Shown: positions 10,298-24,590 of the stretch, in pieces
How positions within the stretch are numbered: the stretch's first letter is position 1
How the letters are laid out: the number at the start of each line of letters is the position of its first letter
Assembly (NCBI GenBank): GCA_003550305.1
Contig: QKYT01000667.1
Location: 31,973-63,593 of the forward strand
DNA: 31,621 nt
Origin: Glomus cerebriforme
Taxonomy: Eukaryota; Glomeromycota; Glomeromycetes; Glomerales; Glomeraceae
Reading direction: 5' to 3'
Translations under genes and position numbers: made by a program
The notes under the pieces: model-generated
What the model was told of the DNA's origin: nothing
Seen by the model: the letters and a program-made list of their open reading frames with translations, nothing else
Database searches by the model: none

Positions 10298-11482
10298 AAT
10301 AGTAGTTGTTGCTGTTGTTGTTGTTGTAATATTTCATTATCATATGGATTATATGTTGTATTTTGTGTTGGATTATATGTTGGAGGAGGGGATAATGGAG
10401 ATCTAGATCTTTCTCCATAAGGATCAATATTAAAAGAATTAACAGAATTATATTTATATGATAAATCCTTTTTTGATGAACCTCTAATAATTGAAGCACC
10501 ACCATGTTCACTACTTGTTCTTTCTCTTATAGTTTCATCATTTTGTTGAAAATCTTGCGATACAACTTCGTTAGTTGAATGATCATCTCGATTATATGTA
10601 TTTGATCTGCTTAATAAATTAGCATTATTATTATCTAAAGTTGTTACTGATGCACTCATATTACTTAAATGATTAATTCTACCATTTCCACCATTTTCAA
10701 CATTTAATTTTGGATCATAAGGTTGCATCGCAACTTCAAATTGTTTTTGATATTTATTTCTTCTATATAACATGAATATAATTAAGCCTATTATTGCTAA
10801 AGCAAAAAATCCTCCAATAGATGAACCAATTATTATTGGTAAATTATCAACTCCTCCTCCTCCAGTATAAACTGGGGTTGTAGGTGATGGCGAGTTATCT
10901 TGTGATGTTATTGCAGTTGTGCTTGTATCAATACTAATTGTACCCCACATACCATAGCTACAATGTGAACTATATCCACAAAAATAATATATTGTTCCGG
11001 TTGTTTGTGGTATTTGATATGTAAATTCTCCTCCTTCTTGTAATATTGACATAACTTTTTTTTTTTTTTTAAAAAAAAAAAGATGATTATTATTATTGTT
11101 ATAAAAAGAAATCTTATAAAAAAAATATATATATATATATGATATATTTATTTACATTTACTTACATGGTTGATTATTTGATTTACTACAACTACCAGCT
11201 GGTCCATCTGATTGTATAATTTGATGTTTACCATTTAAAAATTCCCATTTTATCTAATTAAAGTCAAAAGGATCTATTAATCAAAATTATTTTTGATAAT
11301 ATTAAGAAGAACATCATATAAAAAAGTATTTTTATAATACTTACAATATCGTTAACTCTTGCTGTTATATTTTGTGGTGTAAAGTACAAGCCTCGTTCTC
11401 CAACTGTCACAACAATAGTTTCACAATTTATACCATTTATAAAATATATAAATATTATATATAGCCATATAAAAGACTTCAT
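9901..11482 (-). CDS. Secreted cupredoxin-domain membrane protein with polyQ/proline-rich tail
   Basis: Minus-strand exons 11482-11345, 11253-11166, 11054-9901, phase-consistent, 459 residues. Signal peptide 1-20 (MKSFIWLYIIFIYFINGINC). The plastocyanin-like domain at about 22-117 has the type-1 copper ligands in order: His 56 (GKHQIIQS), Cys 101 (YFCGYSS), His 106 (SSHCSYG) and Met 111 (YGMWG). This is the layout of fungal extracellular cupredoxin/serine-rich proteins. A Ser/Thr/Pro stalk and GGGG lead to one membrane helix (about 147-171, IIIGSSIGGFFALAIIGLII) followed by basic YRRNKYQK, giving a type I topology. The cytosolic tail (about 290 residues) is Asn/Ser-rich, with a long glutamine run (about 320-350), PPIPPRP motifs and a PPPPPP run, likely SH3 or WW ligands. 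It may be a copper-binding cell-surface sensor or wall protein; the role is unproven. Confidence 0.85.
10263..10330 (-). repeat. CAA/CAG microsatellite encoding polyglutamine
   Basis: A TTG/TTGTTG run on the plus strand encodes two glutamine tracts in the cupredoxin-tail protein, split by Leu residues. It is likely to vary in length between strains. A shorter tract lies at 10029-10051. Confidence 0.9.
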
Positions 11483-13315
11483 ATTAACGAAAAAAAAAAA
11501 TTTGATTTTCCCTTGTTCTTTTTTAAAACCTAAAGTAATTCGTTACTTTATTGTTTTAATTTAATTCATTTATTTATTATAAATTAAACCTTTTTTTTTA
11601 ACTCTTAAATAATAATTAATTTACATAAATTATAAATTGAAATAAATAATAATATTACTATATTATAAAACTAATTGAGGAAGTCAATTCGAGTTTTTAA
11701 AAAAGTAACGAGGGAAAATACCACCAAAAAATTTTTAATCGGAGCTAAAATAAGCATTGCCCAACTTTTTATATTCATCTTAATCAAATTTCCTTTTTTT
11801 TTTTTTTTTTTTCTTGTACACCGTTAAAATGCATAACGGCACTATTCTATATTCCGTAATTTAGATACGTATTGTACACATGAAAAAGTATTTTTATTTT
11901 GAGATTTAAATGGAATACAAAATGTAAATAAATTCATCATCTGTTCAATTATGAAAAATATAACAAAATAAGACCTCACTTTTTTTTTTTATTCACGCTA
12001 TTCACGCAGTTCACCAATTATAATATTATTAATATTATTATAAATATTAGATTTTATTTATTTATATTATTTTACATAGTTACGTTTAATTACTAATTTC
12101 TCTTTTTAGAAATTTTTTTGAACGAATTCAAAAGTTTATTTATCATTACATTTCCTTTGCTTTACCTTTTGACAATAAAAACTTTGCATTTAAATTTGTT
12201 TCATTTTTTGTCAATAAATCACTAAATCGAAATAATCGATATTTCCTTATTTTTAATTCCGTTTGATAAAAGAAAATACTACTCAGAACAATTTACACAA
12301 TTCGATAATTGTTTATTCCAATTATTCATGGTTGGTACAAAAAAATAATACAATGCACGAAAAAGATTTACTCTGTTTTTTTTAATCTAGTTAGTATACA
12401 TGCAAAGTTGATCTTATTTAATTTAAGATATCTATGAAAAAAAAAAATGTTTTATATTCTTTTTCTTTTAATCTTCTTTTAGGAGAAAAAACTCCGATAA
12501 ATCATTTTTCAAATAAGATAATCAGTTACCAGTAGAATAAATGTTGCGCATTTCTTTTTTTGGATATGATACAAGAACTTTTATATAACAGATAACTGGA
12601 TAAAAAAAAATCACAAGTTAGACCTCCATATAATCACCTTTTCTTTTATAGTGATTGAGATTATATAGAGTTTAAATTCTGACTGAAATTATAAATCCAA
12701 TTATATAAAATTATTATAAGTCGACCCTTATAAATTATTAACGATTGTCTTTAAATTTCATTCAGAAAAATCAAAATACAAATAGAATTTTATTGGTATG
12801 AAATCATGGGGAACATTGATGAGCGAAAGAATTCAGAAAAAAGGCAAAGAAGAATCTGAATAATCAACAAGAGCTTATGTGTGAAGAGCTTTGTGTTGGA
12901 AGTGAAAAATAAAATATATATTAGTCTTACTAATCTAATATCATAATATTTGTCAAAAATATCATGAATAAATGTGATTATTCTGTATCAATAAATTTAT
13001 TCTTTATTCGGTATATGATTATTGTTAATAAGTTAGCTAATGTATAATTAATTGTTACATCACTCAAATAAATTAAAAATACGAGTCTGATGTGGGGCGT
13101 CTTCACAAAAAAAAACGTGATCGAGATCGAGATTCAATTGTTTTAGTCTGTGATCCGATCCGTAATATCCCGATTATCAATCTACTTATAGGGCAACCCC
13201 AATGATGAATGTGTTATAATTGTACTGCGCCAAAATTCACATGACACCGTTCAAATATTAAAAACATAGTAAGATTGATTGCCATACTTGCAAAATATAT
13301 TTTTTTAAAAAAACA
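11483..13315. other. 1.8-kb AT-rich divergent intergenic region
   Basis: Lies between the cupredoxin gene (minus) and the CMC1-like gene (plus), so it contains both promoters. It has many A/T homopolymers (11798-11812, 11981-11990). A short coding-like trace at about 12799-12910 (frames reading KSWGTLMSERIQKKG and NNQQELMCEEL) has no start or splice support and was not called. No RNA gene was seen. A small GC-richer patch lies at 13081-13200. Confidence 0.5.
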
Positions 13316-13736
13316 ATGAAAGTATTATCACGTTCTGAAGAAGAAGTATTATTAAATCAACTTAAACAAAATGCACGAATAAATTGTGCTTCATTAATTC
13401 AAGGTATTATAAAATTGGTTATTTTTAATATTTTATCAAGATATTTATTAATTTTATTTTTATCTATTATATAAAGAATTTATTGATTGTAATACAGGAA
13501 AGGTTTTTTCAGTCGTTTGGTCTTGTAGGCGTCAATTAAAAGCCATGAATAATTGTTTAAATAATTTGTGAGCTTTTTTTATACATTCTTTTGTTTTACT
13601 TAAAATAATTATTGTTTGCTAAATTACTATAATTATCCTTCTCCTTTATCATAGTACTACAACAGAAGAACTAGATAAACTGAGATTGGATTATATTAAC
13701 CAAAAAAGATTAAATGATAAGAGCAAACCCAAGTAA
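13316..13736 (+). CDS. CMC1-like twin CX9C mitochondrial protein
   Basis: Three exons, 13316-13403, 13477-13567 and 13655-13736, phase-consistent, 86 residues. It starts MKVLSRSEEEVLLNQLK, the usual Cmc1-family opening (VLS plus an acidic helix). Two CX9C motifs follow: C-ASLIQEFID-C and C-RRQLKAMNN-C, each exactly nine residues apart, forming the helical hairpin imported and oxidised by Mia40 in the intermembrane space. Cmc1 binds copper and helps early assembly of cytochrome c oxidase (COX1) in yeast and human (known). Length (75-110) fits. The C-terminus is basic and charged (NQKRLNDKSKPK). It is convergent with the RagA gene. A Cmc2 or another twin-CX9C paralogue is possible, but the N-terminus favours Cmc1. 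Confidence 0.87.
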
Positions 13737-13993
13737 CTAATAATTGAAAGTTTTTTTTTTTTGCAATGTTACATTATCAAGAACTTTTAACCCTTGATAT
13801 GGACTGGTAGTTTTATTGTTAAAATCTATACTAAATTTAAACTAATTATGATGCAAAAAAAGTGAGTAAATATATATATTAGACTTGATAAATGCAAACA
13901 ATATAAAAATGAGAGATTTCCTGAAATGCATTAAATAAAGATAAATATAAAATTATATGTAAACAAATTCCAATTAAAATAATTAATTAAAAA

Positions 13994-15422
13994 TTATCTA
14001 GGCATATGGGTCACTTCTAATTTTTCAAAATGTTTTCTCGCCACATTAATATTCATTTGAGTTGCCGCAGATTCTAATAAAATTTAAATAAATTAATAAT
14101 AAGTTCTATAAAAATAAACTTCCTTCATAGTACATACCAACAGATGAATCAGACATAATGACCATGACATAAGTATTAGCAGTCAAAACATCAAAGAATG
14201 CAGCAAAATTTGCCTGTCGAATTTCCATGCTTTTGAATTGAGCTTGAAATTTACTATAAATAAAAATAAAAATAAAAAGAATTATTATCTACATCAATGG
14301 AATTTTAATAATCTTAATGTGATAACTCACCTACAACTTAGTTTAAATTGTTTCATATAATTACTAATTTTTTCAAATCTATGAATATCTGAACATTCAA
14401 TTCTAGATGAATGAGAAATTACTAAAAATGTGGTTCGCTCAAATAACATAACTTCATCCGCTTCACATATAGTAGCAAAGTTATGAAGTTGTGACTCGAG
14501 CTCTCTAACATTTGGAATTAAGGAATGTACTATGGAAGACCATGCCTATAATGAAGAAAAATAAGATGTCAATAATGTCTACTTATTAATAGAATCTGTT
14601 CAACTTACCTTATAAAGAGTCTCATCCCATATGGATGTAGCAAAAGCTGTAATACTTAGGGGCTCGGAACGCTTTTCTAATTCATTTAATCGATCAGCAA
14701 ATATCTAAAACAAATTAAATTAGAAAGTATTCTTCAATAATCATTCTAATAATTTCACTCACTCTAGTTCTCGATTCTTCTTGTACCAAATCCATTTTAT
14801 GTATCAAACAAAAGATCTTTGCATCTTTTGAATTTGCCAGTATTGCTTCAAGACAATCTTGGTAATAATGCATATCTTTTTCAATTTCGCGTGATTCAAC
14901 ATCGAACACATAAATAAGTACTTCTACATTACGAAAAATATGATCTCGTTGAGCCGCAAAATAACTTTCCATAAATGTCTCTTGGCTTCAAAAAAAGTAC
15001 CATGTCAATTTAATAAACTAAAGAATAAAAAATGTTGCATGAAAGAAGGTTAGTTGTAATGGTTAATATTAATAAACATACCCTCCACAGTCCCAAAGGT
15101 TTAGAACCAAGTTACCAAGAAAACGTACACGAGAGTTCTCGACGTCGACTGTTGTGTTATGATAGAATTTAGTTATAAAACTATAAAATATTTATAAATA
15201 AAATTTAAGATTTACTCAACTTGTTGCACCTAATCGCCGAGTATCTCTCGCGACGTAGTTATGAAAGATAATGCTACGCATAGAGGTCTTGCCAGACCCA
15301 CTTTTTCCCATTAAAAGTACCTATTCGTTCGAAGAAGCAATTGTTTCGTAAAGATAGATATTAACTATAGTGTTTATTAATAAATAAATATAAATAATTT
15401 TTTTTCGAACCTTTTTGTTCAT
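13994..15422 (-). CDS. RagA/Gtr1 GTPase (TORC1 amino-acid signalling)
   Basis: Small GTPase of the Rag heterodimer on the vacuole/lysosome, signalling amino-acid supply to TORC1. Minus-strand exons 15422-15411 (12 nt), 15320-15221, 15148-15082, 14985-14763, 14704-14609, 14545-14331, 14253-14138, 14073-13994; phases agree and give 302 residues (human RagA 313, yeast Gtr1 310). P-loop GKSGSGKT is at 9-16 within [20 protein letters not shown]; switch I region RRLGATIDVENS; switch [18 protein letters not shown]; the NKxD-like motif is HKMD, as in Rag proteins. The C-terminal roadblock domain carries [16 protein letters not shown], and the protein ends EVTHMPR. The first exon encodes only MNKK, supported by the match of [12 protein letters not shown] to the family. 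Confidence 0.95.
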
Positions 15423-16004
15423 TGTGAGATATTGTCAATAGACTTTAAAATCAAAATGAATCGAGCCGAAAATTTCTTCAACAAAAAAACGGTAGCCGTC
15501 ACATGGTGCAAGTAATAAATTTACGATTTTAAAGTTTGTGAGTTGTGACTATATAGAGTTATAGACTATACTAGGGGATTTTATCATGATGTGATTATAT
15601 AGGGGGGAGATCTTTATGAAGATGAAAAAAACGATTTTGAGCCAATCATAATTAAGAAAAGGGTTTAAGATTTGATGCGGAATTTATGACTAATTATGTA
15701 ATTATGTCTGATTCAAGCCCACAAAGATCATTGTATCAAAATCGGAAGGATAAATCATCGGCTTCCCAGGCGCAGTAAAAACGAATCTGTGCATCATATA
15801 GGACTATGGACTATGAGTGAATCAAGATTAAATGTTCATGATAATTCGAGTTTATGAGCTTCTGTATATCGTGATACCTAAATAATATTGTATTTTCAGG
15901 ATCGGGATATGAAAATATGAATATAAATATACCTAACATACCTTCTGAAAACTCACTACTTTTTTTTTTTTTTTAAAGAAAAAATTTGAATTGAAAAAAA
16001 AACC
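15423..16004. promoter_or_regulatory. Upstream region of the RagA gene and of the unidentified gene at 16005
   Basis: 582 bp between divergent starts. Several related words built on GACTATA occur (15548-15572 and 15800-15812). A poly-T run is at 15960-15974. No TATA box can be placed with confidence. Confidence 0.4.
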
Positions 16005-16975
16005 ATGATGAGAAATCGAAAAAAAACAAAAGATATCGTTCTGGTAGTTCTGGTGAACATCTATTTTATTGTCATTTATTCATTTTCTTGTCATTTCCTG
16101 ATTTTATTTATATATAGATCAACAACTACCACAACGCCTCACAAATTGTTCCACGACAATCCGATTTTATTTTACCTGCGGGAATTGTACCTGGTACGAA
16201 ATACACAGTAATTCCCTGGCTACTACACCGAATAAATGCCTTATCACAAGAGCCTCTCAGAAGTAGTGACTACAAATTATCTGGAAATGAATTAGAGTTC
16301 TACCCATTAGAGGGCTTTGACCTAGCGGTTGGATGTTCTTGTTTTGTACCTATGAGTAATCCACATAATATTCCTAATGAATGGTTTCTTGGCCCAACAA
16401 TCTTCATGTTACTTTTTACCACCGGGGACTGAACTTCCTAACGGAATTGCTCAAAGAAGATGAAATTCAGGTTCCTTTCAGGCGTACAACATGCACTGCA
16501 TTTCAATATTTTCCCCACCAAAAGCATGACGTTATCTGAATTTTCTTATTTTGTAAGAAAACTCGATTGGAGGCTATGCAGTATTAAGGATAAGAAGTCA
16601 CGAAATTCTCGGATTATATTTTCTCATGGAAGATTGGTACGAACAGACAACCAATTCAATGGACCGTCTTCATTCAAACGAAATTCACACATGGATTTCT
16701 CTCGCATTGAAGATTTGATCAGTGATGTAGATCGTTCATTTTACGCATTTTTTGCAATCTGTCAAATAAAAACAAGTCAGTCATTATATACATATAAAGT
16801 CGATTTATTAGGTGAACTAAAAACAGATTCGGATGGAAAGAGTCTGATTTCTCTAAGGTTAGTATTAATGAAGTTTTTGTGCCAAGATTAAATGTATTCA
16901 ATATTCTTATGTGTCTGTAGGATTATGTTGAAGAATTGACTTTTAAATTTAATAAGGAAGCTGGTTTAGCCACAG
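16005..16975 (+). pseudogene. Unidentified gene, apparently frameshifted or decayed
   Basis: I do not recognise the product. An ATG at 16005 (MMRNRKKTKD) may splice by a GT near 16044 or 16053 to an AG at 16116-16117. The next exon has a well-formed 104-codon frame (16118-16432) with words such as SQIVPRQSDFILPAGIVPG and AVGCSCFVPMSN. Coding-like sequence then continues in other frames: 16390-16539 (LTELLKEDEIQVPFRRTTC), 16560-16718 (NSIGGYAVLRIRSHEILG; LHSNEIHTWISLALK) and 16721-16860 (SDVDRSFYAFFAICQIK). A possible last exon is 16921-16971 (DYVEELTFKFNKEAG). A competing 143-codon frame spans 16460-16891. Three frame changes without matching introns suggest a broken gene or sequence errors. 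Confidence 0.4.
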
Positions 16976-17703
16976 GTAATTTCAATTATTTATTTTCGTT
17001 CCTGTTCCTTAGGTAGGATAAAAGATTAACTGTAAACTTGTATATTTCTTCTAATTTCTTGAAAATGCGACAAATCTCATCCTAATATTAAATAAATGCG
17101 ATTGATCAATATCATTTTAATTATCACTAATCAACAATCAATACGATTATGTGACTTGGATTAAAAAAAATTTGCTTTTAATTTTAATTCCTTTCTATCA
17201 AAAAATAATATAAACACATTTTAATATTAAATAAACATTGCAAAATATGTGTGTATAAATTTATATTATATTACAATTTATTAAAATTTGTTACCTAGTG
17301 GTAAAGTAAAAACATATGCAAAATAAATTTTTTTACTATATTTACTATACAAAAAAAAAGGAATGTTGTTTTTATGAAGAAAATTAATTGTATTATACAG
17401 AAAAGTCATTGCGTAAAAAAAAAAAAAAAAAAAAATGATAATAAAAATGATTATCGGTGGGGAAATGTGACGTATCCCTCCCGGATCATTTCTCTTCTGA
17501 TTTTTTGGAGAGGTGTAAGTTTTTGATAACCTAAAAAATTTAAGTGTTTCGTAAATATAATAATAAATATGTTGCATTTTGTTATTTCTTGGTAAGAATT
17601 GATAGGCCCAAGTTCATTAATGTTAATAAACTTGACTGTTTTTGTTGACTGTTTTTGTTATCTCGTGTCTAAGATTGGTTTAATAATTTGATTATCAAAT
17701 TAT
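16976..17703. other. AT-rich convergent intergenic region
   Basis: Lies between the broken gene at 16005 and the Elongin A 3' end. It contains an A-run at 17418-17435 and a GC-richer patch at 17456-17490. A possible alternative last exon for Elongin A (acceptor CTTAG near 17670, then ACACGAGATAA) lies here. No other gene signal. Confidence 0.4.
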
Positions 17704-19632
17704 TTAAAAAATACAATTACCTGTAGGTTTTCTTTTTGGTACACGAGGGGCGACCAGCAACATCTTTACTTGACGTGCCTCTTTTTTAGCTTTCTCCTTA
17801 GCCATTGCTCTTCTCAAGTTGCCAATGATACGTTCTTTTTTTTCTTTTTCTTCATCAATAATATTCTTTTATTTAACAAGAAACATAAACGTTGTTAGTC
17901 ATAAATAGGTAATAAATAACAAATTTACACAATATTTACCAAGTATGTCTTTCGATAATCTTCAGGATTATCTGGCAACAGCTGATCTGGAAGTTTTTGC
18001 TGTAAAAATCGTTTCCAAAGTTCTAAATTAAATAATAGGTTTATTAATAATCATTATAAATATGAAATATTAAAATGATACATACCCATATCTTCATCAA
18101 TAAGGCGCTACAAAAACAAATTAAATAAACGGTTAATGGTTAATTAGAAAAATAAAATCAATTTAGAACAATAACGAGAACTTACGGAGTTCACTTCTTC
18201 CAATTGTCGTAATTCTTCATCGGTGCAGAACTTTAAAATTGGTTCAAGTAAATGGTACGGCGCATCTCCCAATTTATAAAGCCCTAATTATTAATTTAGA
18301 GAATAAAAAGTTTAAATAATTTTAAGAATAATGTAAATTATTAATTAATTAATTATTATACTTACGATGCTTATTTGAAACCAATGTCATTGTACACAAT
18401 TGCACCAATGACTTAACCACATTATTCTTCGAAGTTCCTGATGAGATGATATTTTGTGAATTATTCCCAACTTGTGGAGCTGGTCTATTTGGCAGATTTA
18501 TTTTCATTGAAAACTCCTTTTGCCTTCGAGTTTCTGGAATAGAAATCTTAATTAATTTACTGTTGCCAATTTCTCCATCTCCAGAGTGTTTACGCTTATT
18601 AGAGATTTTTGTCAATGGTCGATCCGCATCGAGTACGGATATCTCAGGTCCTTGCGCGGCTAAACCACTACTTGATGCGTGCGGTTCTGCAAAAGTAGCT
18701 GCCGATACTCCATTTTCATTCACATCTACCATCGATCGACTAAAAGTTTGTGTTAATGCTGCTTTGCTTGTAGATCCCGATGATAAGAAAGAATCCTTAT
18801 TGCTTCGACCGATTGCTTTGTCTTTTGCAACACTATTTACTTGTTCTGTTAATCCGAAAGATGTTTCATTTTCTGATTGAATAGAAAGTGTTTGTGAATC
18901 TGAACTACCAGATACTTCGGATAAATTGACCGAAATTTGCGATTCCAGAGTATTTTCGCTACTTTGAGTTGACTTTTTAGATCGTCCATTTAGATTTTCC
19001 CAAAATGTTTGTACAACCCACTTTGATTTTTCTTCATGTTCTCTCATGTCTTTAGTTTTATAAAACTTTAGTGGTTCTTTATATTGAACATCAGCTGTTG
19101 TACAACTCGACTCTACTGAAGCTTTGGTAGACTTGTTTTTGCTATTCTGCGCCAATTTTATTTTTTGCGTAGCAGTTGTCCTTGTTGATTGAGATTTATG
19201 TGTCGTTGATTTTACAGATGATATATTTACCGATTGAACGGGGTTTAATGATATTGTCAACCGGCTAGAGGAAGCTTTAGTTAAAGGTTGCACAGCGTTT
19301 CTTTGGGCTGTTGGAATAGCAGCTGATCGTAAAGTCGAACTTGCAGAAGTTGTTCCCGATGATAAAATCGAAGCTGTCGGTCGACTAGAGATCTTCGAAA
19401 TAGAATGTTTTTTTTTTGGTCTGTTGTTTAAATTTTCCCAGAATGTTTTTACAGCCATTTTTGATTTTTCTTCATGTTCTCTCATGTTTTTCGTTTTATA
19501 AAATTCAAGAGGCTCTTTATATATGAAATGCTTTTGAATCAAATCTTGATCTTGAGTTTGAACTGTTGCAGTCGATTGTGGTGTCTTTAAAGAGGAGTCT
19601 ACTCTTGTCAGCATCTTAGAATTTTGTTTCAT
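17704..19632 (-). CDS. Elongin A (RNA polymerase II elongation factor / BC-box protein)
   Basis: Minus-strand exons 19632-18366, 18283-18186, 18107-18086, 18022-17940, 17865-17704, phases consistent, 543 residues. The BC-box at about 408-417 reads SLVQLCTMTL, matching the Elongin C-binding consensus. The Elongin A core follows: YKLGDAPYHLLEPILKFCT, LRQLEEVNSRLIDEDMELWK, then LPDNPEDYRKTYL and a basic C-terminal tail (RIIGNLRRAMAKEKAKKEAR). Elongin A raises Pol II elongation rate and, with Elongin C and a cullin, helps ubiquitinate stalled Pol II (known). The N-terminal 400 residues are low-complexity Ser/Thr-rich but hold a 37-residue module twice (38-74 and 184-220). The last codons are uncertain: either read-through to the stop at 17704 or splicing at 17720. 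The TFIIS-like N-domain of animal Elongin A is not visible. Confidence 0.88.
18973..19083 (-). repeat. Elongin A module, copy 2
   Basis: Encodes residues 184-220, YKEPLKFYKTKDMREHEE and VVQTFWENLNGRSKK. It repeats copy 1 at 19411-19521 with about 110 residues of Ser/Thr-rich sequence between them. Confidence 0.8.
19411..19521 (-). repeat. Elongin A module, copy 1
   Basis: Encodes residues 38-74, YKEPLEFYKTKNMREHEE and AVKTFWENLNNRPKK. It is 30 of 37 identical to copy 2 at 18973-19083. Confidence 0.8.
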
Positions 19633-21324
<1,692 letters not shown>

Positions 21325-22564
21325 ACATACTCTCAAGAATTTTTATGATCAAAAAAGGCGAATTTTTTTTTTCTTTTATTCATTGCTTTACGTGATGCTA
21401 TTAATCAGCAAGGGGGGGAAAAATTTTTTTAAAAAATTTTTATGTATATAGGGAAATTTTTATTTCTCCATCTTGTTATTTTCTTTCATGTACTCTGTTA
21501 ACAACTTTCACCTATAGATTAGAGAGATGTTTGCAGGATATAATGGAATAAATAAAAATATATTTCAATCATTTGCTCTTTTATAACTAGAAGTGTATGT
21601 AATTATGTGATGTGTTTAAGATTTTTTTTTTTGTTTTGGATCTTTAAATTTGCTGACATGTTTAATTGTAATGCAGCGATTGTGCAAACATGGAATTTTT
21701 CTAAATTTTTCCTGATGCTTTGTGATTTTATAAGCTAAACGCATGTAAAATTGCAACAGAGGTTTCATATTAATTTCTTTATCAAGATACAATTAATGTT
21801 AATTGAAAATCTTTTTCTAAATTTTTTAAATAAGATCATCTTGGGAATTGTAGATTCTTTAATTGATTTTTTGGATGGTATATGGTATGTTACTATTAAT
21901 TTTCTTTAAAAATCTTAAAAATCAGAACTTAAATTTATAATTGATGATAGAAAACTTTTTCTTTCAATTTATGATACATTCATATTCAATAAAACTTAAA
22001 TTATAATTTTTTTATTTTTACCAAAAATCACGAGAATCGGTAATTCCGGCCAAAATCGTGATAACTGCACATAGTTGGAATTAAATTTATTATGAAAAGA
22101 AAGATCTAAGTACTAGGTATTTTATAGAAAATTTTGTGGGTATTATTCCCTTTTCCTGGTGTTCGAGTTATTATTAGCTTACTTTATTTCTCCCAAGTAA
22201 TTACTTGCAAAACATTATTTATTCTGAAAAGTTGATTTTTTTTTTTAGAAAAGAGTTAGTAAAATACGATTACAATATATAAAACTTTATTGTTGTTTTG
22301 ACTTTGGATCAAAAAAATAAGCAACTTTGTTTTTAGTTTTAATTTTAACATAAAATTAACAATAATGCAAATAACACTTGAAATAACAATTCGATATGTA
22401 TTATTTAAATGCAAGTGAAGAACTTATGAGCCCTTTTCATTTATTTATTTACGTTTTAATAATTCTTAATATAAAAAAAAAACAAATTACTAAACTATTA
22501 CAAATTTTATTTTTGAAAAAATTGGTTTATATTATATATATATTTTCTTTTAAAAAAAAAACAC
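21325..22564. other. Convergent intergenic region between H4 and polyubiquitin
   Basis: About 1.2 kb of AT-rich DNA holding both 3' UTRs. AATAAA-type signals follow H4 near 21547. A small hairpin ATCACGA...TCGTGAT (22028-22034 with 22056-22062) flanks AATTCCGGCC. No coding signal; the plus-strand frame entering 22570 onward is a shadow of polyubiquitin. Confidence 0.5.
22028..22062. repeat. Short inverted repeat around AATTCCGGCC
   Basis: Seven-bp perfect arms ATCACGA and TCGTGAT separated by 21 bp. It could be a relic end of a small transposable element or a hairpin. Weak evidence. Confidence 0.35.

Positions 22565-24590
<2,026 letters not shown>

Noticed and set aside
10179..10511. Asn/Ile-rich frame on the minus strand inside the cupredoxin-tail gene (also 9918-10154)
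   Set aside because: Out-of-frame shadow of the CAA/CAG repeat region; the polyQ frame is continuous with the signal peptide and cupredoxin exons.
12799..12910. Short coding-like trace (KSWGTLMSERIQKKG; NNQQELMCEEL)
   Set aside because: Too short, in two different frames, with no splice partner or family match.
15400..15420. TTCGAAC word as a tRNA B box
   Set aside because: No matching A box or cloverleaf around it; it is the donor region of RagA intron 1.
17281..17577. 98-codon minus-strand frame 3' of Elongin A
   Set aside because: Low-complexity Phe/Ile stretch created by an A-run at 17418-17435; no motif or splice support.
18446..18880. 144-codon plus-strand frame within Elongin A
   Set aside because: Antisense shadow of the Ser/Thr-rich Elongin A exon, with no family signal.
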